A stretch of 64,000 bases of DNA, taken from Proteobacteria bacterium UBA6503. GTDB lineage: Bacteria; Pseudomonadota; Alphaproteobacteria; UBA1280; UBA6503. Location of the stretch: positions 248,713 to 312,712 of the forward strand of contig DJLZ01000001.1 in the NCBI GenBank assembly GCA_002436405.1. The letters run 5' to 3'. The translations under genes and the position numbers were made by a program. Of the stretch, positions 33,336-40,476 are shown in pieces (position 1 is the first letter of the stretch; each line of letters opens with the position of its first letter). Below the pieces are notes generated by a model. That model was not told the origin of the DNA. It did no database searches and worked only from the letters and a program-made list of their open reading frames with translations.

Positions 33336-33416
33336 TTGCCGCTTTACCTCTGCAAAAAACAAACTACTTTGTGGCAACAAAACAACAACAGCGCTGCACT
33401 TCTACAGGCTGTTTAA
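33336..33416 (+). CDS. Possible 26-residue micro-ORF
   Basis: A TTG start (33336) with GGAGGG exactly 7 bases upstream opens a frame of 26 codons (PLYLCKKQTTLWQQNNN...) ending at 33416, 16 bases before the next small gene. A perfect hairpin TATCGCA/TGCGATA (33288-33305) precedes it. The good ribosome site is the only support. Confidence 0.25.
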   Translation: MPLYLCKKQTTLWQQNNNSAALLQAV

Positions 33417-33432
33417 ATAACAAGGGGGAAAT

Positions 33433-33597
33433 ATGAAAAATGCCGTTCTAGGAACTTGCATGATAAATCTATGCTTAGGCTTTGTGACGCTGTATAGCAT
33501 CAACTTAAAGCCGAATAGCTATAACACGCACCTAAATGTGTGCCAAAACAGCCAAGCATTTATTTATAATATTAGCACCACGCCGCAATGCCTTTAA
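33433..33597 (+). CDS. 54-residue small membrane or secreted protein
   Basis: ATG with a strong ribosome site (AAGGGGG, 33422-33428). The product is 54 residues with an N-terminal hydrophobic segment (AVLGTCMINLCLGFVTLYSI) and a polar tail with two Cys (HLNVCQNSQ, TTPQC). It lies between the orphan gene and the terminator shared with the holin gene. Function unknown; part of the phage-like island by position. Confidence 0.5.
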   Translation: MKNAVLGTCMINLCLGFVTLYSINLKPNSYNTHLNVCQNSQAFIYNISTTPQCL

Positions 33598-33608
33598 GGC
33601 GCTGGCAT

Positions 33609-33646
33609 AATGAAAGGGAAGGACTAACCCTTCCCTTTCATTTTTT
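33609..33646. terminator. Long shared terminator overlapping the holin gene end
   Basis: Stem TGAAAGGGAAGG/CCTTCCCTTTCA (12 bp, perfect, 33611-33622 and 33629-33640) with T-run to the right. The right arm contains the last codons of the convergent holin gene (KGKG and stop), so the terminator and the C-terminus of the protein are one sequence. Confidence 0.9.
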
Positions 33647-33956
33647 CAACCGTACGTAGCGTGCCATATATCCCTAAAACTGAGCCTGTTAACCAGACCA
33701 TCTGCTCAACAGGCATGGCAAAGGTTTTACCTGTGAACATTTCAAATATCGGATTTACCACAAACTGCATCATCCAACCAATCGCCGAAACCCAAAGTAA
33801 AGCTGGCCGGCCACCCGCTACAAACCATGACCGATGCAATGCTGACGCTTTATTTGCCTCAGCCTGAAGAAGTGCAGGCTTATGAGCAGGCTTCTTTGCA
33901 GCCCGCTTTCGCGTTACTTTTTCAGGTGTTTTTGGGGTGGTGGTTTTCTTTGTCAT
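33624..33956 (-). CDS. 3TM-type phage/GTA holin
   Basis: 110 residues from the ATG at 33956; the frame is open further upstream, but that part overlaps the Hsp33 start and has no family resemblance. A very basic N-terminus (KKTTTPKTPEKVTRKRAAKK) leads to GGRPALLWVSAIGWMMQFVV, then LTGSVLGIYGTLRTVEKMKG. This is the pattern of the holin family PF11351 (RP-W membrane start, LG-GxRTxEK end), known in phages and in gene transfer agents. A single holin without an adjacent endolysin suggests a remnant. Confidence 0.75.
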   Translation of the reverse strand: MTKKTTTPKTPEKVTRKRAAKKPAHKPALLQAEANKASALHRSWFVAGGRPALLWVSAIGWMMQFVVNPIFEMFTGKTFAMPVEQMVWLTGSVLGIYGTLRTVEKMKGKG

Positions 33957-34022
33957 AAAAACATCATAAATTACACACCTCGCCGCTTGCAACTTTGCCC
34001 CCAATCTTCTAGGATAGCCGCC

Positions 34023-34940
34023 ATGAAAAACGATACGCAAAACACCGCTAACACCCCAGAAAACATGCAAGGCTCAATGCGCCCTTTCATGTTTGAAAGC
34101 CTTCCTATTCGTGGGCGCCTTTTGCGTATGCCAAACATTACCGACCAAGTGGGCAGCCTTAAAACAGGCGAAGATACTGTTGCCCAACTTTTGGCCGAGA
34201 TGCTTGCCGCCTCAGTTGTGCTTGCTTTTGACATGAAGGACAAAGCCAACATCACACTGCAAATCACCTCAAAAGGCAAACTGCCTGTGCTTCTTGCTAA
34301 GTGTAACTACAAGGGCGAGCTACGTGCGTTTGCTAAAAAAACAGCACCACTGGGCAGCGAAGAAGAAGCCCTTGAGCAACAACAAGAGAGCGTTTTCACT
34401 GTAACGGTTGATTACGGCAGCGACCGTGAGTCTTACCAATCAATCGTACCGATTGACACAAGCTCAATCAGCAGTACCGTTGAAACCTACTTCCAACAAT
34501 CAGCGCAGTTGCCAACATACTTCAAAGTATTTAGCCACGCCGATAAAGACGGCCGCACCTCATGTGGTGCCATGTTCTTGCAAGCTTTGCCAAACAAAGA
34601 ACCTGTGAGCGATGATGACTGGCGCCGTATGGGTTTGTTGCTATCAACCCTTAAGCCAGAAGAAGTCCTCCCTGGTGAAAAACAAGATATGGAACTAATT
34701 GGCAGCCTGTTTGCTGAAGATGACGTGCGTGTTTTCCATAAGCAGCCATTGTCATTTGCATCGTCATCAAACCGCCAACGCATGCTTGAAGCCTTGAAAA
34801 ACCTTGGTGTGGACGAATGCCGCCAACTGCTTGAAGCTGAAAACGGCAAGCTTGAAGTCACCGACGAATACACAGGTGCAGCTGAAACTTTTACCGAGGC
34901 TGACATTGCAGCCCTCTTTGGCGACGACTGGCAAAAATAG
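34023..34940 (+). CDS. hslO: Hsp33-family chaperone lacking all four redox cysteines
   Basis: 305 residues from the ATG at 34023. The N-terminal Hsp33 fold is clear: RPFMFESLPIRGRLLRM, then LLAEMLAASVVLA, LQITSKGKLP and LGVDECRQLLEAENGKLEV. Hsp33 is a holdase switched on by oxidation, which releases zinc from CxC and CxxC. Here the first pair aligns to FASSSNRQR and the second to VTDEYTGAA, without gaps, giving Ser, Ser, Asp and Thr instead of four Cys. So the zinc redox switch is gone while the fold is kept. The start region overlaps the divergent holin gene's upstream sequence. Confidence 0.93.
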   Translation: MKNDTQNTANTPENMQGSMRPFMFESLPIRGRLLRMPNITDQVGSLKTGEDTVAQLLAEMLAASVVLAFDMKDKANITLQITSKGKLPVLLAKCNYKGELRAFAKKTAPLGSEEEALEQQQESVFTVTVDYGSDRESYQSIVPIDTSSISSTVETYFQQSAQLPTYFKVFSHADKDGRTSCGAMFLQALPNKEPVSDDDWRRMGLLLSTLKPEEVLPGEKQDMELIGSLFAEDDVRVFHKQPLSFASSSNRQRMLEALKNLGVDECRQLLEAENGKLEVTDEYTGAAETFTEADIAALFGDDWQK

Positions 34941-35055
34941 CACACAACTGTTGCTTAACCTTCCTTATAGCCTGCCTTACATTTGACAAAGTGGCGCAAA
35001 TGAGCCGAAAATGAATCTACAGATTTCTAAATTTAAAGAAGGACGCATTGCTCGA

Positions 35056-35526
35056 ATGAACAAGGCTACTACAAAATCACTTTCTAAAGTCTTCGGCTTT
35101 TTGGCGCTAATGGTCGTTGTTGGCGGTCTATACGGCTGTAACGGCAACATGTACTTCCGTCCTGACCGTACTGCAGTTGATGAATCAGGTAACCCACGTA
35201 CAGTGACCGAAGCCCGCTCACTAGAAGAAGGCATCATTCAGGCCTTCCCTGATCTACCTGTTCCGGCAAGCCACAAAATTGACCTTGTTGAGAGTGTCAT
35301 CTTCTCAAGCCCAACCCAAACCGTTGGTAAAATTGTTCTACGTGGCCGTGCCGACAGCGCAAGCCTATACCGCTTCTTTGAAGATTCAATGGCCGCTAAA
35401 GGCTGGAGCACCGTTAACGCGTTCCAATCTTCAGTGTCATCACTTTACTTTGCAAAACCAGGCCGCTTTGTAGCGATTGTTATTACGCAAGATAGCACCG
35501 TTTACATTAACATTGGCCCTGAGTGA
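35056..35526 (+). CDS. Lipoprotein, unknown function
   Basis: 156 residues from the ATG at 35056 (AGGA 35039-35042 upstream); an in-frame ATG at 35011 lacks a ribosome site. Lipobox LYGC (Cys about 29) after a hydrophobic core. The mature part is an alpha/beta domain (KIDLVESVIFSS...GKIVLRGRADSASLYRFFED) like small outer-membrane lipoproteins of DUF type. The gene is alone, followed by a hairpin-rich stretch. Confidence 0.75.
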   Translation: MNKATTKSLSKVFGFLALMVVVGGLYGCNGNMYFRPDRTAVDESGNPRTVTEARSLEEGIIQAFPDLPVPASHKIDLVESVIFSSPTQTVGKIVLRGRADSASLYRFFEDSMAAKGWSTVNAFQSSVSSLYFAKPGRFVAIVITQDSTVYINIGPE

Positions 35527-35545
35527 TCCTACAGACAGCGGCGCA

Positions 35546-35636
35546 CAGGCAAAGCCTGACGCTTGCTGCAAGCCTTCGGCTTGACCGTCGGTAACCTCGG
35601 GCTTTGGCCCTTCCGGATACCGTCCTACTCGCTCTC
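35546..35636 (+). repeat. Array of short GC-rich hairpins
   Basis: Four inverted repeats in 90 bases: CAGGC/GCCTG (35546-35558), CAAGCC/GGCTTG (35569-35583), GGGC/GCCC (35599-35610) enclosed by CGGTA/TACCG (35589-35622). The stretch lies between the lipoprotein stop codon and a terminator, and is much richer in GC than the genes around it. Confidence 0.55.
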
Positions 35637-35653
35637 GGCTCGCAGTGCCCCAT

Positions 35654-35683
35654 TAAAAAAGGCTCCGGAAGGAGCCTTTTTCT
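35654..35683 (+). terminator. Rho-independent terminator
   Basis: AAAAAGGCTCC/GGAGCCTTTTT with loop GGAA; the A- and T-runs pair too. Confidence 0.9.
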
Positions 35684-35797
35684 TATTCATCAACATTTAT
35701 TGCCATTTGAGAGGGATAAATTCTTTTTCGCAGGGTAACGTGTATTTCTATACACGCGCCCAAGAAAGAGGGTTTAACACCTCAAACTGGCAGTAAA

Positions 35798-36178
35798 TTA
35801 TCGATTATCGCCGCTGCCGGTGATAACACCACGTGCCTTACGGCTTTCTAGCTTCGCTACGTTCTTGGCTAGAGTTTCGGTAAGGTCAACGTCAAGCACG
35901 CTTGATAGGCGGCCCATGTACCACATTACGTCGCCTAGTTCTTTTGCGAGTTCGGTACGCAGGTCTTGGTTGTCGCCATCACGGAAAAGCTTTTTAACTT
36001 TGTTTGCAACTTCACCAGCTTCGCCAACTAGGCCCAAAGCAAGGTACATCAACTCTTCAACGTTGCCAGTTTCAGCGTGTGGGTACATGGCTGTTGTTAC
36101 TGTCCAATCTTGGTACTCTTTTAGAGTAATTGTTGGCGCTGAGGTTGTGTCGGTGGTTTTTTCTGCAAGGTTGCTCAT
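35798..36178 (-). CDS. MazG-like nucleotide pyrophosphohydrolase
   Basis: 126 residues from the ATG at 36178, with GGAG 8 bases upstream. MazG domain: LTEYQDWT-like helix, then EELMYLALGLVGEAGEVANK with the EExxE metal motif and ELAKELGDVMWYM with ExxD, all four carboxylates present. Single-domain form (tandem MazG of E. coli has about 260 residues). It likely hydrolyses non-canonical dNTPs; substrate not readable. Confidence 0.9.
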   Translation of the reverse strand: MSNLAEKTTDTTSAPTITLKEYQDWTVTTAMYPHAETGNVEELMYLALGLVGEAGEVANKVKKLFRDGDNQDLRTELAKELGDVMWYMGRLSSVLDVDLTETLAKNVAKLESRKARGVITGSGDNR

Positions 36179-36323
36179 AGTAAGCTCCATTCCCAAATTT
36201 GATATTACGGTTGCACCTTTATAGGTACGTTTCGATTGCGTGCCTATATTACAACACCTCTTCGATTATGGCTATGCCCTAATTATATATTCACGCCCTT
36301 AAATAAACTTGGTACTTTTAAGT

Positions 36324-37226
36324 ATGAACACACAACAGCACCGCACCCGTATTGCCCCTTCGCCCACAGGTTATTTACACCTGGGGCATGCATACTCTGT
36401 GTGGCTAACGCAGGCTTTGGCTAAAGCCATGGGGCTTGAGGTTATTCTGCGGATTGAAAACATCGACCACACCCGCTGTAAGCCTGAGTATGTGGCCGCT
36501 ATTCCTGAAGACTTAGCGACCCTAGGCTTTACCTCAACAGACCCCATCTGGCATCAGGCTGACCGTTTTGAGGTCTACCAAGATGCCCTACACCAACTGA
36601 GTGATTTTTTATACCCGTGCACATGCACCCGTGCTGATTTGCAAGATTATACAAGCGATGTTTACCCTGGCCTCTGCCGCCATAAAACCATGGCAGATAT
36701 TACGCCAGACTCACCGCCTTATGCCCTACGCCTAAACATGGCAAAAGCCATCCAACACCTGAAAGAAAAAGGCCAATGGCCCCTCACCTTTCATGATGCT
36801 AAAAAAGGCGAAGTTACCGCCGAGCCTGAAATGCATGGCGACGTTGTACTAGCAAGGAAAGAATTTAAAACAAGCTACCATTTGTCAGTGGTGGTTGACG
36901 ATGCGGCACAAAACATCACCCATATTATTCGCGGCGCAGACCTCTATGACATGACGCATATTCACCGCTTACTGCAAGCCCTCCTAGACCTACCAACACC
37001 GCAGTACATCCACCACGGGCTTATTGCAGAAGACGGCAACGAGAAGCTTTCAAAATCAAAAGCCTCAATGCCACTACACACACTGATTCAAAACGGGCTA
37101 GACCTTGCCCCACTCAAAGCTGTTTTTGATGATGTACAAAAGATTCAGAACGAACCTGCCGAGGCCTTCTTAAAAGCCTTACCTACAGAGATTGCGGCAC
37201 CGCTGTACTTTAAGGAATTTGCGTAG
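36324..37226 (+). CDS. gluQ: Glutamyl-Q tRNA(Asp) synthetase
   Basis: 300 residues. GluQ-RS charges glutamate onto queuosine of tRNA(Asp), without an anticodon-binding domain, which explains the short length. HIGH-type motif APSPTGYLHLGHAYS, Glu-binding LRIENIDHTRC, zinc ligands CTC and YPGLCR, and KMSKS-type EKLSKSKAS at about 228. The start at 36324 (MNTQQ) lies right before the conserved motif; a weak ribosome site. It abuts dsbB end to end (adjacent stop codons). Confidence 0.93.
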   Translation: MNTQQHRTRIAPSPTGYLHLGHAYSVWLTQALAKAMGLEVILRIENIDHTRCKPEYVAAIPEDLATLGFTSTDPIWHQADRFEVYQDALHQLSDFLYPCTCTRADLQDYTSDVYPGLCRHKTMADITPDSPPYALRLNMAKAIQHLKEKGQWPLTFHDAKKGEVTAEPEMHGDVVLARKEFKTSYHLSVVVDDAAQNITHIIRGADLYDMTHIHRLLQALLDLPTPQYIHHGLIAEDGNEKLSKSKASMPLHTLIQNGLDLAPLKAVFDDVQKIQNEPAEAFLKALPTEIAAPLYFKEFA

Positions 37227-37757
37227 TTATTTACGCTTACGGTTTTTAAAAACGAAGAACAATACCGTGAGCATCACGGCCATAATAATGGCGTTCCATG
37301 CGGCCAGCGTGAGGCCAAAAATCATAAAGTCAATTTTATCGCACGGTGGGGCCATCACAGGGTTCTGTAGTGAGGCCATAAAATCTTCCACGTTTGCAGG
37401 GATTTCAATATTCGCGCTGCTGCATCCTTCTGGCGCAGGAACAATTTTATACTGCACAAGCACCTGATACACACCCATACCAAGGCCGTAAAGCGCTGTG
37501 CCTACAACACCTAAAAACCCAAGGCAGGCCACAACAGGTACAAAGCCACCCACAATACCGCCAACCAAACCAAAACCAGCCATAGCCCAGTGGCCATAGC
37601 GCTGCAACCAGCACAAGTGACAAGGGCGCGCACCAAAGCCGTACTCAATAATAAAAGCTGAGGCAATTAACCCAAGGGCAAATACGCCTGAAATTAAAAC
37701 CTGTTTATGGAGTGGCAACGCCATGCCCCATTGCCATAGTTTTTTAATTGCTTTCAT
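37227..37757 (-). CDS. dsbB: Disulfide bond formation protein B
   Basis: 176 residues, four transmembrane segments. First Cys pair in CHLCWLQRYGHW (about 36-39), second pair in the periplasmic loop as EGCSSAN and APPC (about 103 and 133). DsbB reoxidises DsbA and passes electrons to quinone. All catalytic Cys are present. It overlaps the RsmB start region by a few bases and so is co-transcribed with rsmB. Confidence 0.9.
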   Translation of the reverse strand: MKAIKKLWQWGMALPLHKQVLISGVFALGLIASAFIIEYGFGARPCHLCWLQRYGHWAMAGFGLVGGIVGGFVPVVACLGFLGVVGTALYGLGMGVYQVLVQYKIVPAPEGCSSANIEIPANVEDFMASLQNPVMAPPCDKIDFMIFGLTLAAWNAIIMAVMLTVLFFVFKNRKRK

Positions 37758-39054
37758 CTTCCGTACGCTCCAGCACTGTTAAAAAGAAACCGTCTGTTTT
37801 AGTGGTGTGAGGGGCAAGGCGCATCATCGGCCCGCTTACAGGGCAACGACCATGCACAGTCTCTGCCTTTAGAGCTTCGGCCCAAACCTCAGCCACTGGA
37901 ATAATTTTAAAACCTTTATTTTCAGAAAGGAAGCGTTCAATTTGCGCCTCGTTTTCTTCTTCAAATACCGAGCATGTGGCGTAAACCAAGCGCCCGCCTT
38001 TTGCAACCAGCGCACTAGCCTGCTGCAAAATACTTTGCTGAATTTCACACAGCTCGTCTAAACGCTCTTGGGTTAACACCCACTTAGCATCGGGGTTGCG
38101 GCGCCAAACGCCACTCCCACTACATGGTACGTCCAGCAGCACAATATCCTGCGTTTGTTTGCGGCGTTTAAGCCAGGTGTTCTTTGTTTCGATAGGCCAA
38201 ACTTGGGTTTGCACATTATCAACACCCGCGCGGCGTAGGCGCTTTTTAAGTTCACCAATTTTAGGCTCAATAATATCGCCAGCGATTAGCATACCTTTAT
38301 TATCCATAGCAGCAGCAAGGGCTAGGGTTTTACCGCCAGCACCTGCGCAGTAGTCGGTAACTTTCATACCAGGCTGGGCAAGGCACAAGGCTGCAATAAT
38401 TTGCGAGCCAGCGTCCTGCACTTCAAACAAACCATCACGGAAAGCCTGCATGCCAAACAGGTTGCCTGGGTTACTAAGGCGCACGCCATTAGCACTTAGC
38501 GGTGTCACTTCACCTTCAAGGCCATCGTCTGCCAAAATCATGGCGACGCGGTCTTTTTTGCCTTTAAGCAGGTTCATACGAATATCAGTTGGGGCTTGCT
38601 CGTTTAGGGCTTCCATTGCCTCGTGCAAGCGCTCATCAAAAGCTTTAAGAAGTAGCTTACCTGCCCATGCTGGGTAGTTTAGCTTAGCGTAAGTTGGGGC
38701 ATGTTCCATTTTTTCAAGAATACCTTCAACGGCTTTTTCAGTGCCATTAAGGGGGCGTGGGGCAAAACGTTCACCGTGGAACGTTTGTGATAAGTCTTGG
38801 CCTTCTAGTAGCATTTGACCAGCCACCCGCAGGCGTGCCGTTGGCTGTAGTTCAACCTGCTGCAAAGCCCAATCAATCAAACCTTGTTGGCGCAGCGTGC
38901 TGTACACCTGCTCGGCAATCGCTTTTTTATCTTTGCTGCCAATGTAACGGTTATTACGGAAGTAAAATGACATCACACGGTCAACAGGGCGTGAGATTTC
39001 TTCAGCTTCAGCTAAAATTTCGATAGCGGCTTGGGTTTGTGCATACGGCTGCAT
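37744..39054 (-). CDS. RsmB-type 16S rRNA m5C methyltransferase
   Basis: 436 residues from the ATG at 39054, with AAGGAG 6 bases upstream (the ATG at 39069 is worse). N-terminal NusB-like region, then methyltransferase: DYCAGAGGKTLALAAAM (SAM site), LLDVPCSGSGVWRRNPD (motif IV, catalytic Cys) and VYATCSVFEEENEAQ (motif VI, second Cys). All match the RsmB/NSUN family. The 14-base overlap with dsbB suggests translational coupling. Confidence 0.92.
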   Translation of the reverse strand: MQPYAQTQAAIEILAEAEEISRPVDRVMSFYFRNNRYIGSKDKKAIAEQVYSTLRQQGLIDWALQQVELQPTARLRVAGQMLLEGQDLSQTFHGERFAPRPLNGTEKAVEGILEKMEHAPTYAKLNYPAWAGKLLLKAFDERLHEAMEALNEQAPTDIRMNLLKGKKDRVAMILADDGLEGEVTPLSANGVRLSNPGNLFGMQAFRDGLFEVQDAGSQIIAALCLAQPGMKVTDYCAGAGGKTLALAAAMDNKGMLIAGDIIEPKIGELKKRLRRAGVDNVQTQVWPIETKNTWLKRRKQTQDIVLLDVPCSGSGVWRRNPDAKWVLTQERLDELCEIQQSILQQASALVAKGGRLVYATCSVFEEENEAQIERFLSENKGFKIIPVAEVWAEALKAETVHGRCPVSGPMMRLAPHTTKTDGFFLTVLERTEDESN

Positions 39055-39090
39055 ATTGAGCTCCTTCATCTTTCACGTTACAATGCCAGT

Positions 39091-39486
39091 ATGTATTACA
39101 GATGTATAGCGCTTTCAATGTTTGTTGTGTTTTCAGTGGGGACTGCCGTTGCCCAAACGCATACGCCTGCTCATGCACCAATGCAGCCTCAAGCTGATAT
39201 TTCACCACAGAAGATGCAAGCCCTGCTCGATGCCTCGGCTGAGCTTGACCGCTTTTTTGAATCACATTACCGTAAGCTTGAGCGTGCCCGCCCAGATGAA
39301 ATCCCAGCCTTGCAAGAAGCTCTTACAACCGAGCCTAAGGCCATTCTTCAACGCCATAACCTGACCCGTGAAGACCTTACAGCATGGCGCCAGCGCCTTG
39401 AAGCCCATGGCGATATCCCGACAGAGGACATGGAAGACCCGCACTATAACCACGTTGTAAAACGACTCATGCCACGCCAGCCCTAA
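39091..39486 (+). CDS. Small secreted protein, unknown
   Basis: 131 residues with a signal peptide (MYYRCIALSMFVVFSVGTAVAQ). The mature part is charged and helical (MQALLDASAELDRFFESHYRK). No family recognised. It starts only 36 bases from the divergent rsmB start, so their control regions are shared. Confidence 0.65.
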   Translation: MYYRCIALSMFVVFSVGTAVAQTHTPAHAPMQPQADISPQKMQALLDASAELDRFFESHYRKLERARPDEIPALQEALTTEPKAILQRHNLTREDLTAWRQRLEAHGDIPTEDMEDPHYNHVVKRLMPRQP

Positions 39487-39534
39487 TTGCTTAGGTGCCC
39501 ACGTGGCATGTTTTTAAACGTACGTTCTGGGTGT

Positions 39535-39774
39535 CTAGAAGATAAGTGTTAGCAGAAGCGCTACCATAAAGGTAATACCCATCGCAATGAATGGGTTTTC
39601 TTTTACCCAGTCACGCACTTCATCTTTTGTTGGGCAGCCACCCATAAACAGATCGCCAAACACTTTGCTATGGCTGTTTTCCATCATCGACTCAATTTTC
39701 GCGATGCGTAGCTCAAGCTCAGCAATTTGTTTATCAGTGTCTTTTACCACTTCGTTTTTCTTTTTCTCAGCCAT
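39535..39774 (-). CDS. Tail-anchored small protein
   Basis: 79 residues: coiled-coil start (KQIAELELRIAKIESMMEN), a short middle, and a C-terminal transmembrane helix (FIAMGITFMVALLLTLIF). The layout resembles the ElaB/YqjD group of inner-membrane ribosome-binding proteins, but no family motif proves it. Confidence 0.65.
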   Translation of the reverse strand: MAEKKKNEVVKDTDKQIAELELRIAKIESMMENSHSKVFGDLFMGGCPTKDEVRDWVKENPFIAMGITFMVALLLTLIF

Positions 39775-39808
39775 TGTTATGCTCCTCAGCGTATAGGGTT
39801 AATAAGAG

Positions 39809-40432
39809 TTAAAGGTTGTAATCTAATTCTTGGGCACGGGTCAGCCACAGTTTGGCCTCGTCCATCATATCATTCCCAAAGTAGCGGTTATCAAGGTGGT
39901 GGAACGCCAAAGCCATAGAGGCTGCAAGCGCCACACGACTGTCTTTTTCAGTTTCAAACATCAGGTAAATACGGTCTTCTTCAGTAGCAACTGGGGCCAC
40001 ACGCACATCACGTAGCAGCTGGCTAAGGGCGACGGTTTTTTTGTCGCCTTCCATTTTACGCGCCCAGTAAAATGCCTTTTGGCTTTGTTCACGGGTAAAG
40101 GCTTTTTCGCCCTTTGGGCAACCTTCAGGATTGGTACAGTAAAACTTGTTTGGCTGTGCATAATAAATAAATGCTGTATCGATGGCTTCGGATACATCGC
40201 CATTTTCAGCAAGTGCTTCCAAACGCTCAAGCGCTGATTCGCGACGGAATTTATACATTGGGCTGCGCAGTAGAGCCGTTACAATTTTAAGCTCTTTAAT
40301 TTGGCTGCGGTATTCAGCCACCACATTTTGATACATTGACATATCAACAGCAGGGTCACGCATTACAAATGTTGCGGCAAATGAGGCTACAAAAATAACC
40401 AGTGCAAGCACAATGAACTTAAAAACTTTCAT
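39809..40432 (-). CDS. Membrane-anchored Sel1/TPR-like protein, unknown
   Basis: 207 residues with an N-terminal anchor (MKVFKFIVLALVIFVASFAATF). The soluble part has helical repeat pairs (ALERLEALAENGDVSEAIDTAF, residues about 68-92, and EAKLWLTRAQ) typical of Sel1/TPR folds. Two Cys (FYCTNPEGCPKG) may form a disulfide. It lies 34 bases upstream of the tail-anchored gene and is probably co-transcribed. Confidence 0.65.
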   Translation of the reverse strand: MKVFKFIVLALVIFVASFAATFVMRDPAVDMSMYQNVVAEYRSQIKELKIVTALLRSPMYKFRRESALERLEALAENGDVSEAIDTAFIYYAQPNKFYCTNPEGCPKGEKAFTREQSQKAFYWARKMEGDKKTVALSQLLRDVRVAPVATEEDRIYLMFETEKDSRVALAASMALAFHHLDNRYFGNDMMDEAKLWLTRAQELDYNL

Positions 40433-40476
40433 GGGGGTACCTTTTATTTTTCTTGTTGCTTAAGAGTACGCAGGTT

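Noticed and set aside
33882..34022. N-terminal extension of Hsp33 (47 residues)
   Set aside because: The extension is Cys/Arg-rich with no family resemblance and overlaps the holin gene; ATG 34023 directly precedes the conserved region.
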